From: Bacillota bacterium
GTDB taxonomy: Bacteria > Bacillota > Bacilli > Desulfuribacillales > Desulfuribacillaceae
DNA: 60,097 nt
Assembly (NCBI GenBank): GCA_023388635.1
Contig: JAEWFW010000008.1
Coordinates: 1-60,097, forward strand
Direction: 5' to 3'
Below, one piece after another: positions 7,964-16,190 of this stretch. Both the position numbers and the translations under genes were made by a program. The first letter of the stretch is position 1. Each line of letters begins with the position of its first letter. The notes under the pieces were generated by a model, which had not been told where the DNA came from, made no database searches, and worked only from the letters and a program-made list of their open reading frames with translations.

Positions 7964-8284
7964 CTACTTGTTCTGTTTCAAAAACCAGACAATTCCATAA
8001 ACCACCCAAGCTAATAGCACACCAATTGCGGCTGTTCCGACAACAAAGGCAAAAATTAGTGCAGCGAGTCCATTACCCGAAATAGCCCCTGCGGAATAAG
8101 AGCCGAAGAGTCCCATATAGGTCGCACAACTAAAAAGTAAACCTAGAATAATAAGATAGATAGGGATATATTTTACAACTTTCCGTTGAACTCGAAAACA
8201 CAACAACAATTGTAAGATAAATAGAATTGCAATACAAATCAGTCCCCAAGAAAGAGGGGTTAATTCTCCAAATGCCATAAACAT
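7964..8284 (-). CDS. Small hypothetical membrane protein
   Basis: A 106-residue, very hydrophobic protein with three likely transmembrane helices (about residues 12-30, 38-58 and 72-100) and a short basic tail ending LKQNK. I do not recognise a family. The ATG at 8284 has GGAGG seven bases upstream, which supports real translation. It lies convergent to the AraC regulator gene and in the same orientation as the SLH/GH18 gene behind it, but a terminator lies between them. Confidence 0.65.
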   Translation of the reverse strand: MFMAFGELTPLSWGLICIAILFILQLLLCFRVQRKVVKYIPIYLIILGLLFSCATYMGLFGSYSAGAISGNGLAALIFAFVVGTAAIGVLLAWVVYGIVWFLKQNK

Positions 8285-8345
8285 AGTTCATCCTCCATCT
8301 TGCTAATATTGCAAAAGCTCATCAGTTTCGTGGTAATTAACTACA

Positions 8346-8376
8346 TGAAAAAGACAATCTATTTTTCAAGATTGCC
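8346..8376 (-). terminator. Intrinsic terminator of the SLH/GH18 gene
   Basis: On the minus strand GGCAATCT pairs with AGATTGTC across an 8-nt loop and is followed by a T run (8346-8352). The hairpin overlaps the stop codon at 8359-8361. Confidence 0.75.
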
Positions 8377-10098
8377 TACTATTTGTTGCCATACATCGAG
8401 ATATGCATTTTTCAAAGGCTGTTCTTCATAGTTTGGTATGTTTCCTAATCTCCACAGGGAGATTCCTTGAACGCCAAACATTTTTGCCAAATCTATTTTT
8501 GCTTGTATGCTGCGAGAGTCCTCATACCATAAAACATTATTCGTACCATCTCTGTCGTCATAAAAAGTTGCATAGGGATTTTGATATTGATCAGAATAAT
8601 TTAATGTAACTCCGTCCATAGCAAGCCTCTGATAAATAGCTTCATAGCTTGGGTTATAAGGATATTTGTTGATAATTTCTCCATCTTTAAGTTTCCATTG
8701 GACGGAATCATATGAAAACTGCAACCATATTTTACTCACATCCTGTACCCCTGTATCAACAGCAGTGATCGCTTTTAAAGCGTAATATATTTCATCGATT
8801 GGAGATAACGGGGTAATCGTATAACCACTTTGCATTTCAACATCAGTTAATTGTTTTGCATAATAATCATGTGCCATCAATATGATTTTATCTGCAATCT
8901 CTCCGATCGTTTTATAATCATATCCATCAAAATAAGCCTGCCCCAGTCTTCTTTCCGGATGGACGGCAACGTATAATAATTTGTTGCTTTTATCAAGCTC
9001 CCGCTTCAATTCTTCCAAAAATACATTGAATGACTGCTTTAAAAGGTCGCCTTTCATTTCCTCAAAGTCGATCACAACACCGTCGAAAGACACAGTAACA
9101 TCGTCTGCAGTTGTCGTTTTGATTTGCGACACGATAGAATCAATTACCTGTTTGCGGATTTCTGGTCTGGTAATTACGTATTCAACTAAAGGTACATTGG
9201 ATTCACTAGAGTTAGAAATCATATCATTCTTTGCAAATACCATTAACTGTGTAGACGCATTGTTCTCTTTCGCTGTCGTCAAGGGCTGCGAAAACCCTGT
9301 AGGAATACCATATTCATTGTCATTGTTTCTTACCGTATTAAGTACAACTTGATTGCTTTCAGTATCATATTCCAAACGGCTCCAACCAAATCCCACAGAG
9401 TCTAGCTTTGGAATCATGTTTGCCTGATTGGCAGAACTGATAGCATAAAAAGCGTGTAGTTCATTGATTGGTCTATTAAGTTTTTCATACATTCGCATCA
9501 TCATTGCAGCGGCTTCTTCTCTTTTTGCCGTATTGTTTGGCTGAAAAAGATTATCTCCTACACCGTTAATAATTCCGAAGTCTTTTGCAATCGTTATGTA
9601 TCCTGTGTTTTGCAAGATATCATTAAAAGGACTACCAAGATAAGCTAATTGATTGGCAAGACTGTCATAGGCTAAAGCACGAACGATCATAACTGCCATC
9701 TCTTCTCTAGTAATCGGATCATCTACTCTAAAGCTATCACTATCATTTAAAATTACGCCATGTTTTAACGCCGTCTCAATATAAGCGTAATACCACTGGG
9801 TAGTGTCTATGTTGTCAGTAAAACTACCTTGTTCCGGTTTAATCAATTCCCATTGCATAAGTTTTGTTAAAAATGTTACAAACTCGCTTCTTTTCAGTGT
9901 ACGTCCTATACCAAACTCGTTATTGCCAATACCGTCGGTAATTTCAAGCGAACGTAGGTCATGTACCGCTTTATATGCCCAGTGACCTTCAGGAACGTCA
10001 TTGAAACTTTTAGCTGTGTTTTCATTTGCCAGAGCTGTGCCAGATAGTAGGAATATCGATATTATTAGCAGATTAATTACTTTTTTTAACTTATACAT
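8359..10098 (-). CDS. SLH-domain GH18 glycosidase, secreted and cell-surface anchored
   Basis: A 579-residue protein with an N-terminal Sec signal (about residues 1-25, ALA-NE cleavage), three S-layer-homology modules (about 31-90, 91-150 and 152-212, each with the FxDV/W...A...L pattern and TRxE/KRxE ending) and a C-terminal GH18 domain (about 225-575). The catalytic strand reads DGVVIDFEE, with D339, D344 and E346. SLH modules bind pyruvylated secondary wall polymer, so it probably acts on the cell surface on peptidoglycan or chitin-like glycans. Its C-terminal WYEDSRSIQAK block closely resembles WFEDARSIQAK of the LysM/GH18 protein at 303-1589, marking them as paralogues. The start ATG has GGGAGG upstream. 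Confidence 0.9.
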   Translation of the reverse strand: MYKLKKVINLLIISIFLLSGTALANENTAKSFNDVPEGHWAYKAVHDLRSLEITDGIGNNEFGIGRTLKRSEFVTFLTKLMQWELIKPEQGSFTDNIDTTQWYYAYIETALKHGVILNDSDSFRVDDPITREEMAVMIVRALAYDSLANQLAYLGSPFNDILQNTGYITIAKDFGIINGVGDNLFQPNNTAKREEAAAMMMRMYEKLNRPINELHAFYAISSANQANMIPKLDSVGFGWSRLEYDTESNQVVLNTVRNNDNEYGIPTGFSQPLTTAKENNASTQLMVFAKNDMISNSSESNVPLVEYVITRPEIRKQVIDSIVSQIKTTTADDVTVSFDGVVIDFEEMKGDLLKQSFNVFLEELKRELDKSNKLLYVAVHPERRLGQAYFDGYDYKTIGEIADKIILMAHDYYAKQLTDVEMQSGYTITPLSPIDEIYYALKAITAVDTGVQDVSKIWLQFSYDSVQWKLKDGEIINKYPYNPSYEAIYQRLAMDGVTLNYSDQYQNPYATFYDDRDGTNNVLWYEDSRSIQAKIDLAKMFGVQGISLWRLGNIPNYEEQPLKNAYLDVWQQIVGNLEK

Positions 10099-10155
10099 AC
10101 TTTCCTCCCGCTTCAGATATTCTTTAAATAACCCTGTCCTATTTCGTGGATAACT

Positions 10156-10575
10156 CTAAAGAAAGTTTTCGAAACAATCATAATTTCGTTGCTCTACAAT
10201 TTTACTATCTCTAAATTCAAAAAACTGCGCAAAATACGCTTTCATTTCATCACCAGCTTTTAACGCTCCTAATGAAATTGCTAATTTACCAGTCCAAATC
10301 GCTTCAATAATAACTGTATCTCCACAAGAATATTCTTTTATGATCTCGTAATTTTGACTTGAAATAACCTGCTGCCCTTTTATTGATGCATCCCTTATAG
10401 CATCCAGATTTCTCTCAACAATCTTTTTTGTTAATAAATTAGGATACTCAATTTGATTCGCGGATTCGTCATAAAAATTATTAAGTTCCTCACCTACTTT
10501 TCCTTCACTTACTGCTTTAATAAATTCAATTGCTATCTCAATATTTTTGTTTTTCACTTTCATCCCTACCTTCAT
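10156..10575 (-). CDS. NTF2/SnoaL-like protein
   Basis: A 139-residue protein with the alpha+beta-cone pattern of the NTF2/SnoaL family: an N-terminal helix pair (IEIAIEFIKAVSEGKVGEELNNFYDE), then strands ending FFEFRDSKIVEQRNYDCFENF. Members range from small isomerases to ligand-binding proteins, and no catalytic function can be assigned here. The ATG at 10575 has AGGAAA nine bases upstream. The next in-frame ATG at 10563 has its GGG too close. It is followed by the SLH/GH18 gene on the same strand at 57 bp, so they could share a transcript. Confidence 0.7.
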   Translation of the reverse strand: MKVGMKVKNKNIEIAIEFIKAVSEGKVGEELNNFYDESANQIEYPNLLTKKIVERNLDAIRDASIKGQQVISSQNYEIIKEYSCGDTVIIEAIWTGKLAISLGALKAGDEMKAYFAQFFEFRDSKIVEQRNYDCFENFL

Positions 10576-10725
10576 ATTTTATTATTTCCTAAAACGAGAG
10601 AGTAATAATATAACAAATTTCAGTCTGTTCTTTTCACCATCTATATAAATTAGAATGACCCCACTAAATACCTCCTTTCACGTATCTATTTAAAACAACT
10701 AAATTATTATATTTGGGTATTGCCA

Positions 10726-11205
10726 TTATTTATGATATGGCTCTTTCCTATTAATCCGAAACGCCCTATACACCTGCTCCAGCAAAATCATGCGCATCAA
10801 CTGATGAGGGAAGGTCATTTTTGAGAATGACAGTTTTTCGTCGGCTCTTTTTAGTACATGATCACTTAGACCAAGGCTGCCGCCGATAACGAATGTAATA
10901 TGACTTTTTCCATAGGTGGCAAGGTTGTCTAATGAACTTGCCAGTTCCTCCGATGTCTGCTGCTTTCCTTCAATGGCAAGGGCAATGCAATGGCTGTCTG
11001 GCTTGATATGCGCTAAGATGGCGTTGCCTTCTTTGTCTTTAATTTGCAATTCCATAGCTTCACTTGCGTTGTCAGGTGTTTTTTCGTCAGGGACTTCTAT
11101 GATCTGTATTTTTGCATAGCTGCGCAGGCGTTTCAGATATTCGTCGATTCCCTGTTGCAGATATTTTTCTTTAATTTTGCCCACTGCAATTACGGATATT
11201 TGCAT
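10726..11205 (-). CDS. rlmH: 23S rRNA pseudouridine-1915 N3-methyltransferase RlmH
   Basis: A 159-residue SPOUT-class methyltransferase that modifies pseudouridine 1915 in helix 69 of 23S rRNA using S-adenosylmethionine. The length and conserved blocks match the family: ALAIEGKQQTSEELA, FVIGGSLGLSDHV (the knot glycine loop) and the C-terminal KMTFPHQLMRMILLEQVYRAFRI and YHK. The start ATG has AGGAGA upstream. Its place downstream of htrA in the wal region is the usual Bacilli arrangement, although here a small secreted-protein gene and a stem-loop separate them. Confidence 0.96.
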   Translation of the reverse strand: MQISVIAVGKIKEKYLQQGIDEYLKRLRSYAKIQIIEVPDEKTPDNASEAMELQIKDKEGNAILAHIKPDSHCIALAIEGKQQTSEELASSLDNLATYGKSHITFVIGGSLGLSDHVLKRADEKLSFSKMTFPHQLMRMILLEQVYRAFRINRKEPYHK

Positions 11206-11372
11206 GTTTTTTCTCCTAAGTCATTATTGATGAAGACGCTTTTGACAACATTATAACAGAACATCCATTAATAATTGCGCCACAATATATTATAAACAAA
11301 AATGCTTTCGTATATATTCAGCTATGTATCCCTTATTTCCTTCCTTTCGCCGCTTCTGCTCACAAAAATCAT

Positions 11373-11413
11373 AAAGAAACAGGAATTCAGAAGACTGAAT
11401 AACCTGTTTCTTT
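11373..11413 (-). terminator. Long stem-loop between the small secreted-protein gene and rlmH
   Basis: An 11-bp perfect outer stem (AAAGAAACAGG with CCTGTTTCTTT) encloses an inner stem ATTCAG/CTGAAT. On the minus strand it is followed by TTTATGATTTTTG. It probably terminates the 11505-11987 gene. The rest of 11206-11504 shows only AT-rich sequence and a possible -10 (TATAAT, 11250-11255) for rlmH. Confidence 0.65.
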
Positions 11414-11504
11414 GGGAGGGTTTTCTATATGCTTGTATCTGATATCTACGTCATCTGAACGCTATTCATTATATCTCTTGCGTTAAGTGGTGCATTGTAT
11501 TTAC

Positions 11505-11987
11505 CTAACGCTTGGATTTTTTCGCGTATCTTCCCGCCACGATAGTTCCGCCTACAAGGGCTACTCCGCCTAGAGCATATACTAATGGTGACTTCCCTTC
11601 TTGCTCATCGGCTTTTACAAGTTCCATCGTCTCTTCTTTCAAAACATCGCCATCTTCTTTTAAAACATTATCGTCTTCCGCGATTCCACTATACCGAGCA
11701 AGATCTTCTGCACTTGTGACTTCCAAATCAATACCATCGGTGAACTGATTGACTTCCCCTGCTACTGCCGTTGTAAATAGCACCGCTTGTTCCCCTTCAA
11801 CAGCTTTTACGCTATTTTCCAACAAATCACCTGACGCATCGATCGGTGCGTAATTCTCAAAGGTTAACGACGATTGACCTTGCCCCTGTTCTAGACTGTC
11901 CGGGCTTTCAGCAAAGGCTGCTCCTGATGAAAATACTGTCAGACAGATTCCTAAAGTAACTGTTTTTGCAAATTTTGAACGTATCAC
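11505..11987 (-). CDS. Small secreted protein with C-terminal membrane anchor
   Basis: A 160-residue protein of unknown family. It has a clear Sec signal (residues 1-26, cleavage after AFA), an acidic exterior segment of about 105 residues containing the near-repeat NVLKEDGDVLKEE, and a C-terminal hydrophobic helix (about 135-152) with a basic tail YAKKSKR. The tail resembles a sortase sorting signal, but no LPxTG-type motif precedes the helix. A type I membrane protein is therefore more likely than a wall-linked one. Translation starts at GTG (11987), with AAGGGGG nine bases upstream. It sits between htrA and rlmH with terminators on both sides, so it is its own transcription unit. Confidence 0.7.
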   Translation of the reverse strand: MIRSKFAKTVTLGICLTVFSSGAAFAESPDSLEQGQGQSSLTFENYAPIDASGDLLENSVKAVEGEQAVLFTTAVAGEVNQFTDGIDLEVTSAEDLARYSGIAEDDNVLKEDGDVLKEETMELVKADEQEGKSPLVYALGGVALVGGTIVAGRYAKKSKR

Positions 11988-12110
11988 TACAAATTCCCCC
12001 TTATGGTGTGTTATAACTTTTTTGTATACTTACTTTACATAACATTCAGACGTAAATATATTTTTTTCCGTTTCACGTTCTTGCCTAATGTAATAAATTA
12101 CCTCTGAATT

Positions 12111-12149
12111 AAAAACGGAGAATGGCGCAGTATTTGCACCATTCTCCGT
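12111..12149 (-). terminator. Intrinsic terminator of htrA
   Basis: A perfect 11-bp stem, ACGGAGAATGG (12115-12125) with CCATTCTCCGT (12139-12149), is followed on the minus strand by TTTTTAATT. It lies 60 bases past the htrA stop. Confidence 0.88.
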
Positions 12150-12208
12150 CTGTTTGGATTCTTAAAATGCTCTTTATTTATATCTTTATTTATATCCTTT
12201 TTACTATC

Positions 12209-13426
12209 CTACTGCACTTCCGATAACTCCGTCAGAACGATTTGTGTACTCATCCGCTCTGTTCCGCGGTAGTATACGACACCGACGGTGTCTCCGACTT
12301 TCTTGTTGTACAAGATTTTTCTCAATGTGACGACGTTATCAACCGCTTGTCCGTCAACTTCCACAATTACATCATATACTTTCAAACCTGCTTGTGCCGC
12401 TGGTCCCATAGGGTTATCTGTCAAAATGACGCCTTCTTTAACAGGTACAGCCGGACGCCGTTGCTCCGGTATTATATTTAAATCTGCTGGAGTAACACCC
12501 AGATATGGCCGAATGACACGTCCGTGTGCAATTAGGTCGTTGATGATCGGTTCTGCGTCGTTAATCGGTATTGAGAATCCGATTCCTTCCACGCCTTCGC
12601 GGGCGATTTTCGCACTATTGATACCGATGAGCTCTCCGTTAATATTGACTAACGCACCGCCACTGTTACCAAAGTTAATCGCGGCATCTGTCTGTAACAC
12701 GCTAATTTCATATATTTTATTGCCGCCGATGTTCACAGGTAATGAACGCTGCGTTCCACTAATGACACCGACAGTAACTGTTTGTGCAAACTCAATTCCC
12801 AAAGGGTTACCAATGGCAATCGCCGGTTCCCCTGGACGCAGAACATCGGAATTACCAAAGGATGCGACTGCCGTGACGTGGGTAGCATCAATTTCAAGCA
12901 CAGCCAAATCTGTCAAAATATCAGAACCGACCAGCCGTGCCTCCACTTGCTCGCCATCAGATAATGTCACGGCGATGGAGCTGGCACCTTCAATAACGTG
13001 GTGATTCGTCACGACGAGTGCACGATTTCCTGTCGCATTGATGACAACACCCGAACCACTGCCAGCCTCGTACTGTCCGTAAGAGGAAAAAAATCCTCCG
13101 CCTCCGCTTTGAATATTACTAATACCGACAACTGCCGGTTTGATGCGCTCGACGGCATCGACGATTGCCGAAGTCACTTCCAATTGCATTTTCTGCGTGA
13201 CAACTTGATTCGGATTTAACGACGCGCTCTGCCCTTGTCCCGGAGCCGTGTTCAATACATTACCCATGTCTATAATACCTGCTTGGATCATCGTCGGCGT
13301 CAACATTGCCATCGTTCCCCCACCGATTAGCGAGGCAATCAATGCAATGACAACTACTGTAAAACCGCTAAATCCTCGTTTTTTAGGTTTTCTTTCAAAA
13401 ATATCATCATCGTAATACATATGCAA
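12209..13426 (-). CDS. htrA: HtrA-type membrane-anchored serine protease
   Basis: A 405-residue trypsin-like protease of the DegP/HtrA family. A cytoplasmic basic N-terminus (KPKKRGF) precedes one transmembrane helix (about 21-45), placing the protease outside the membrane. The catalytic triad is visible as H143 (TNHHVI), D173 (LTDLAVL) and S255 (GNSGGAL). One PDZ domain occupies about 300-395. It degrades or refolds misfolded exported proteins. It lies in the wal locus in the position of B. subtilis yyxA/yycK. It has its own promoter with a tandem upstream repeat, and its own terminator, so it is not simply the last gene of the walRK operon. The start ATG has AAAGGAG seven bases upstream. 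Confidence 0.94.
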   Translation of the reverse strand: MHMYYDDDIFERKPKKRGFSGFTVVVIALIASLIGGGTMAMLTPTMIQAGIIDMGNVLNTAPGQGQSASLNPNQVVTQKMQLEVTSAIVDAVERIKPAVVGISNIQSGGGGFFSSYGQYEAGSGSGVVINATGNRALVVTNHHVIEGASSIAVTLSDGEQVEARLVGSDILTDLAVLEIDATHVTAVASFGNSDVLRPGEPAIAIGNPLGIEFAQTVTVGVISGTQRSLPVNIGGNKIYEISVLQTDAAINFGNSGGALVNINGELIGINSAKIAREGVEGIGFSIPINDAEPIINDLIAHGRVIRPYLGVTPADLNIIPEQRRPAVPVKEGVILTDNPMGPAAQAGLKVYDVIVEVDGQAVDNVVTLRKILYNKKVGDTVGVVYYRGTERMSTQIVLTELSEVQ

Positions 13427-13483
13427 TCACTCCTTTTCCTGATTCTTCATCAAAAAGATCAACAGAAGTTCCTATATTGAAAC

Positions 13484-13540
13484 ATTATACTTCGATTATT
13501 TCATCCAATCAATCGTTAAGCCAATGACAAAAATGTGACA
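13484..13540 (-). promoter_or_regulatory. htrA promoter with tandem TGTCAY sites
   Basis: On the minus strand there is a sigma-A promoter: -35 TTGATT (13512-13507), 17 bp, -10 TATAAT (13489-13484). Eleven bases upstream of the -35 lie two direct half-sites TGTCAC-N5-TGTCAT (13540-13524), with the 11-bp period typical of OmpR-family response regulators. The position suggests an activator such as a CssR- or WalR-type regulator. Confidence 0.6.
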
Positions 13541-13668
13541 AATTTATTAAGAAAGAGGTATATTTTCAAAATTCCATCCTATACTTCTATAAGACGCATG
13601 TCCCAAATTACTTCTAGCTTAACCAGATTTGAATTTTTTTAACAATCAAAAATATTGGAGTGGTTTTT

Positions 13669-13884
13669 ATGAAACGCACAGAAAGTATAAAATTAATTGA
13701 TATCTACGGGCAGCTTGCCGATTTGAAAGAAATTGATTACAAAAATTCGCTCGTCATCACCGCACTGATTGAAATACTCGTTGAAAAAGGACTCATTGAG
13801 CGAGCGCAAGTCATAGAAAAAGCGCAAGAGCTCGATCTCGCCCAAGAACAAAACATCGCTTACCGAAAGATCCAAATGCAATAG
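13669..13884 (+). CDS. Small helical hypothetical protein
   Basis: A 71-residue, highly charged, probably all-helical protein (KSLVITALIEILVEKGLIER-like core from about residue 26) with no cysteine, signal or membrane segment. I do not recognise a family. The ATG at 13669 has TTGGAG eight bases upstream; an in-frame GTG three codons earlier is worse placed. It lies on the plus strand between walJ and htrA, convergent with walJ and divergent from htrA, so it is transcribed against the surrounding operon. Codon use and the ribosome-binding site argue for a real gene. Confidence 0.55.
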   Translation: MKRTESIKLIDIYGQLADLKEIDYKNSLVITALIEILVEKGLIERAQVIEKAQELDLAQEQNIAYRKIQMQ

Positions 13885-13900
13885 TAAATACTATTAGCGT

Positions 13901-14701
13901 TTATTTTCTCTTAATGCACCGAAGCTTTGTCGGTCGGTTCGGGTATGTAATCTCCAGATCGAATTCTTGTCCGACTTTAAATTGCTCTTCTTCAAGAATG
14001 GCTTTGACCGTCAGATGTGCTAACTCCGGCAAGTTATTCTCTTGGCTCAAATGTGCCAGATGTATACATTGCGTGTTCGATGTGATGATTTCTGTCAACA
14101 ATTCACCTGCCGACTCATTGGACAAGTGTCCATGATCACTGAGAATCCGTTGTTTAAGATGCCAAGGATACGGTCCTACGCGTAGCATGTCTACATCGTG
14201 GTTTGCCTCAATCACCAATGCGTCTGCATCGATCAGAGCATGTTTAATTTTATCGTTAACATAACCCATATCCGTAGCGACTGCTATTTTTGTATTCCCA
14301 CAATAGACACAATATCCTACCGGGTCATTACTATCATGGGAAATAGCAAATGACTCCACTTTTAAATCACCGATCGCCATTTGTTCGCCAGTGACGAATC
14401 GCTCGTAATAATCACTTTTCACCTCGCCGATCATCCCCTGCATCCCTAGCCACGTGCCGTGATTAGAGAAAATCGGAATTTTATAGCGCCTCGATAAAAT
14501 GCCGGCGCCTTTAATATGATCGGTATGCTCATGCGTAACGAAAATTGCACTCAGACAATCTGTCGTCGCGCCAATTTGCCGAATAGCTTCTTCAATTTGT
14601 TTGCCGCTAAGACCTGCGTCGATCAGAATGGCAGTCGAATCTGTCTGTACGAAAATTGCATTCCCCGTACTACCACTCGCTAATACACTATATCGAATCA
14701 T
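13901..14701 (-). CDS. walJ: Metallo-beta-lactamase-fold exonuclease WalJ (YycJ)
   Basis: A 266-residue metallo-beta-lactamase-fold protein. The metal-binding motif HEHTDH is at residues 57-62, and the following histidines and aspartates (AISHDSND, ATDMGYV, HLSQEN) fit the family. YycJ/WalJ is the last conserved gene of the walRK operon. B. subtilis WalJ has been characterised as a 5'-3' DNA exonuclease, and the family has been linked to coordinating replication with cell-wall control. The start ATG has GAGG five bases upstream. It follows the phosphatase gene by 27 bp in one operon with walR to walI. Confidence 0.93.
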   Translation of the reverse strand: MIRYSVLASGSTGNAIFVQTDSTAILIDAGLSGKQIEEAIRQIGATTDCLSAIFVTHEHTDHIKGAGILSRRYKIPIFSNHGTWLGMQGMIGEVKSDYYERFVTGEQMAIGDLKVESFAISHDSNDPVGYCVYCGNTKIAVATDMGYVNDKIKHALIDADALVIEANHDVDMLRVGPYPWHLKQRILSDHGHLSNESAGELLTEIITSNTQCIHLAHLSQENNLPELAHLTVKAILEEEQFKVGQEFDLEITYPNRPTKLRCIKRK

Positions 14702-14728
14702 CTATGCCTCGCGTCCTCCCTTATTTCT

Positions 14729-15364
14729 CTATCGCAAAAAATCCTCATGCCCTGATAATTCATACAGATGATTCGTGTCATTAAATACCCGCACCTTAGG
14801 TTTACGAGAGTTGATAAAATCAACGACGGAGATCGATGTATTATTAAAAGTAAACGCCCAGCCCATGTCTTCTTGCACACGCAAAATCCGCGTCATAAAC
14901 GCGTTGAGGAATCTGCCATGGCTGACTAATAATACCCGTTTGCCCATGTGCCTATCAATGAGATACTGAAACGCTTGATCTATGCGTTGGATAAAATCCT
15001 CTTTCGTCTCTTTTTCCGGTATATCAGCAGCGCCCCAATCCTCGACATTGCGTTTTATAATATGGGGATATTGTTCTTTCGCCTCTTCCAATGTCAGCCC
15101 ATCGAATATGCCCCAGCAATATTCGCGAAATATCGGATTGACGATTACCGGCTTTGATTGAACTGCTGCAATTCCCTCTGCCGTTGCCAATGCACGTCCC
15201 AAATCGCTAGAGTAAATATGCTCTACCGGAATCTCGCGAAACCGTTCAGCCACGCGTTGCACTTGCTGTACTCCAATTTCCGATAATGGAAAATCCTTAT
15301 GTCCTTGGAATCTTCGCTCCGCATTTGCCACTGTTTGCCCATGGCGCACTAAATATAATCTCAC
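14729..15364 (-). CDS. Histidine phosphatase family protein (phosphoglycerate mutase-like)
   Basis: About 211 residues with the branch 1 histidine-phosphatase signature LVRHGQTVANAERRFQGHKD close to the N-terminus (catalytic His at residue 8) and the second histidine in LLVSHGRFLNAF near residue 147. Substrates range from sugar phosphates and cobalamin or thiamine-like phosphates to proteins; no specificity is visible. The frame can begin at ATG 15370, but the GGGGG there is too close, while the GTG at 15364 sits at proper spacing from AAGGGGG, so that start is preferred. It is inserted between walI and walJ and overlaps the walI ribosome-scale spacing, so it is probably co-transcribed with the wal genes. 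Confidence 0.85.
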   Translation of the reverse strand: MRLYLVRHGQTVANAERRFQGHKDFPLSEIGVQQVQRVAERFREIPVEHIYSSDLGRALATAEGIAAVQSKPVIVNPIFREYCWGIFDGLTLEEAKEQYPHIIKRNVEDWGAADIPEKETKEDFIQRIDQAFQYLIDRHMGKRVLLVSHGRFLNAFMTRILRVQEDMGWAFTFNNTSISVVDFINSRKPKVRVFNDTNHLYELSGHEDFLR

Positions 15365-15375
15365 CCTCATCCCCC

Positions 15376-16188
15376 TTATTCTTCAATATGTTCTTGTAAC
15401 CCCTCTAATTCGCCTGTAAATGCGTTAATATAGAATTCTTCACCCGTATCTAGCATAATTCCCCAAACGGGCGGCAAAAGCCATGAATCGGTTTCATTCA
15501 AACGGCTGTAATAGCCTAATTGGATCTTCTCAATCGTAACCGGTCGCTGCTCTATCTCACTAGGCAACCTGCGCAACGCCGTTGCTGCTGCCAGAATTGG
15601 ACGTTTCGTATCTTCCGCTTCAATACTCATGAGCGGATTTTGGTAGCCTTCGGTAATTTTCCCGCCATTGACAACGGCGGTTGCCACGGCACCGAAGATC
15701 GGATACTCTTCGTAGTACTGCAAATATACAATATATCCGTTATTATTATCAAGCATATAGGCGTACGGTCGATAATTTTTCCCTTGAAATAGATACTGTT
15801 TTGGAAAATCCTGCAATCCATTGGAAACATCATACAACCGCGTCCCGCTCGTGCCAGTACCCGCCCATAAATAATGAATTTCATTGTCCGGTTCAATCTC
15901 AATTTGTGAAATATCTATATCGACACTGACACTGTTTTCAATATCCTGCACTGTATAATACTGCTTTTCGACTCGCAAAAATGGTCGATCAGGAATAGCC
16001 ATCGGTATCTCTTCTTTTAAATATATTCTCTCGCTATTTAATAATTCTTGCACTTCTCGAATTTCCGCCTGAATCAGACTCGAATAATTATCATCGCCCT
16101 GTTGCCTTGCATACAATTGATAAATCAGTATACTATCTAACGCCAAAAAAACGAGAATGAGAATTGTCTTTGCTCTACTCAAATCCAT
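15376..16188 (-). CDS. walI: WalRK regulatory membrane protein WalI (YycI)
   Basis: A 270-residue protein with a single N-terminal transmembrane helix (about residues 8-27) and an extracytoplasmic YycI domain. Its tail, WLLPPVWGIMLDTGEEFYINAFTGELEG, is typical of the YycH/YycI fold. In B. subtilis WalI and WalH form a membrane complex with the WalK kinase and hold it in check. It begins three bases after the walH stop, with AGGGGA upstream of the ATG, consistent with coupled translation in the walRKHI operon. Confidence 0.93.
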   Translation of the reverse strand: MDLSRAKTILILVFLALDSILIYQLYARQQGDDNYSSLIQAEIREVQELLNSERIYLKEEIPMAIPDRPFLRVEKQYYTVQDIENSVSVDIDISQIEIEPDNEIHYLWAGTGTSGTRLYDVSNGLQDFPKQYLFQGKNYRPYAYMLDNNNGYIVYLQYYEEYPIFGAVATAVVNGGKITEGYQNPLMSIEAEDTKRPILAAATALRRLPSEIEQRPVTIEKIQLGYYSRLNETDSWLLPPVWGIMLDTGEEFYINAFTGELEGLQEHIEE

Positions 16189-16190
16189 AG

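Noticed and set aside
12288..13004. A 238-codon plus-strand frame opposite htrA
   Set aside because: It is long, but the minus-strand htrA has intact catalytic and PDZ motifs. The plus frame has a low-complexity serine/proline/threonine-rich composition typical of an antisense shadow.
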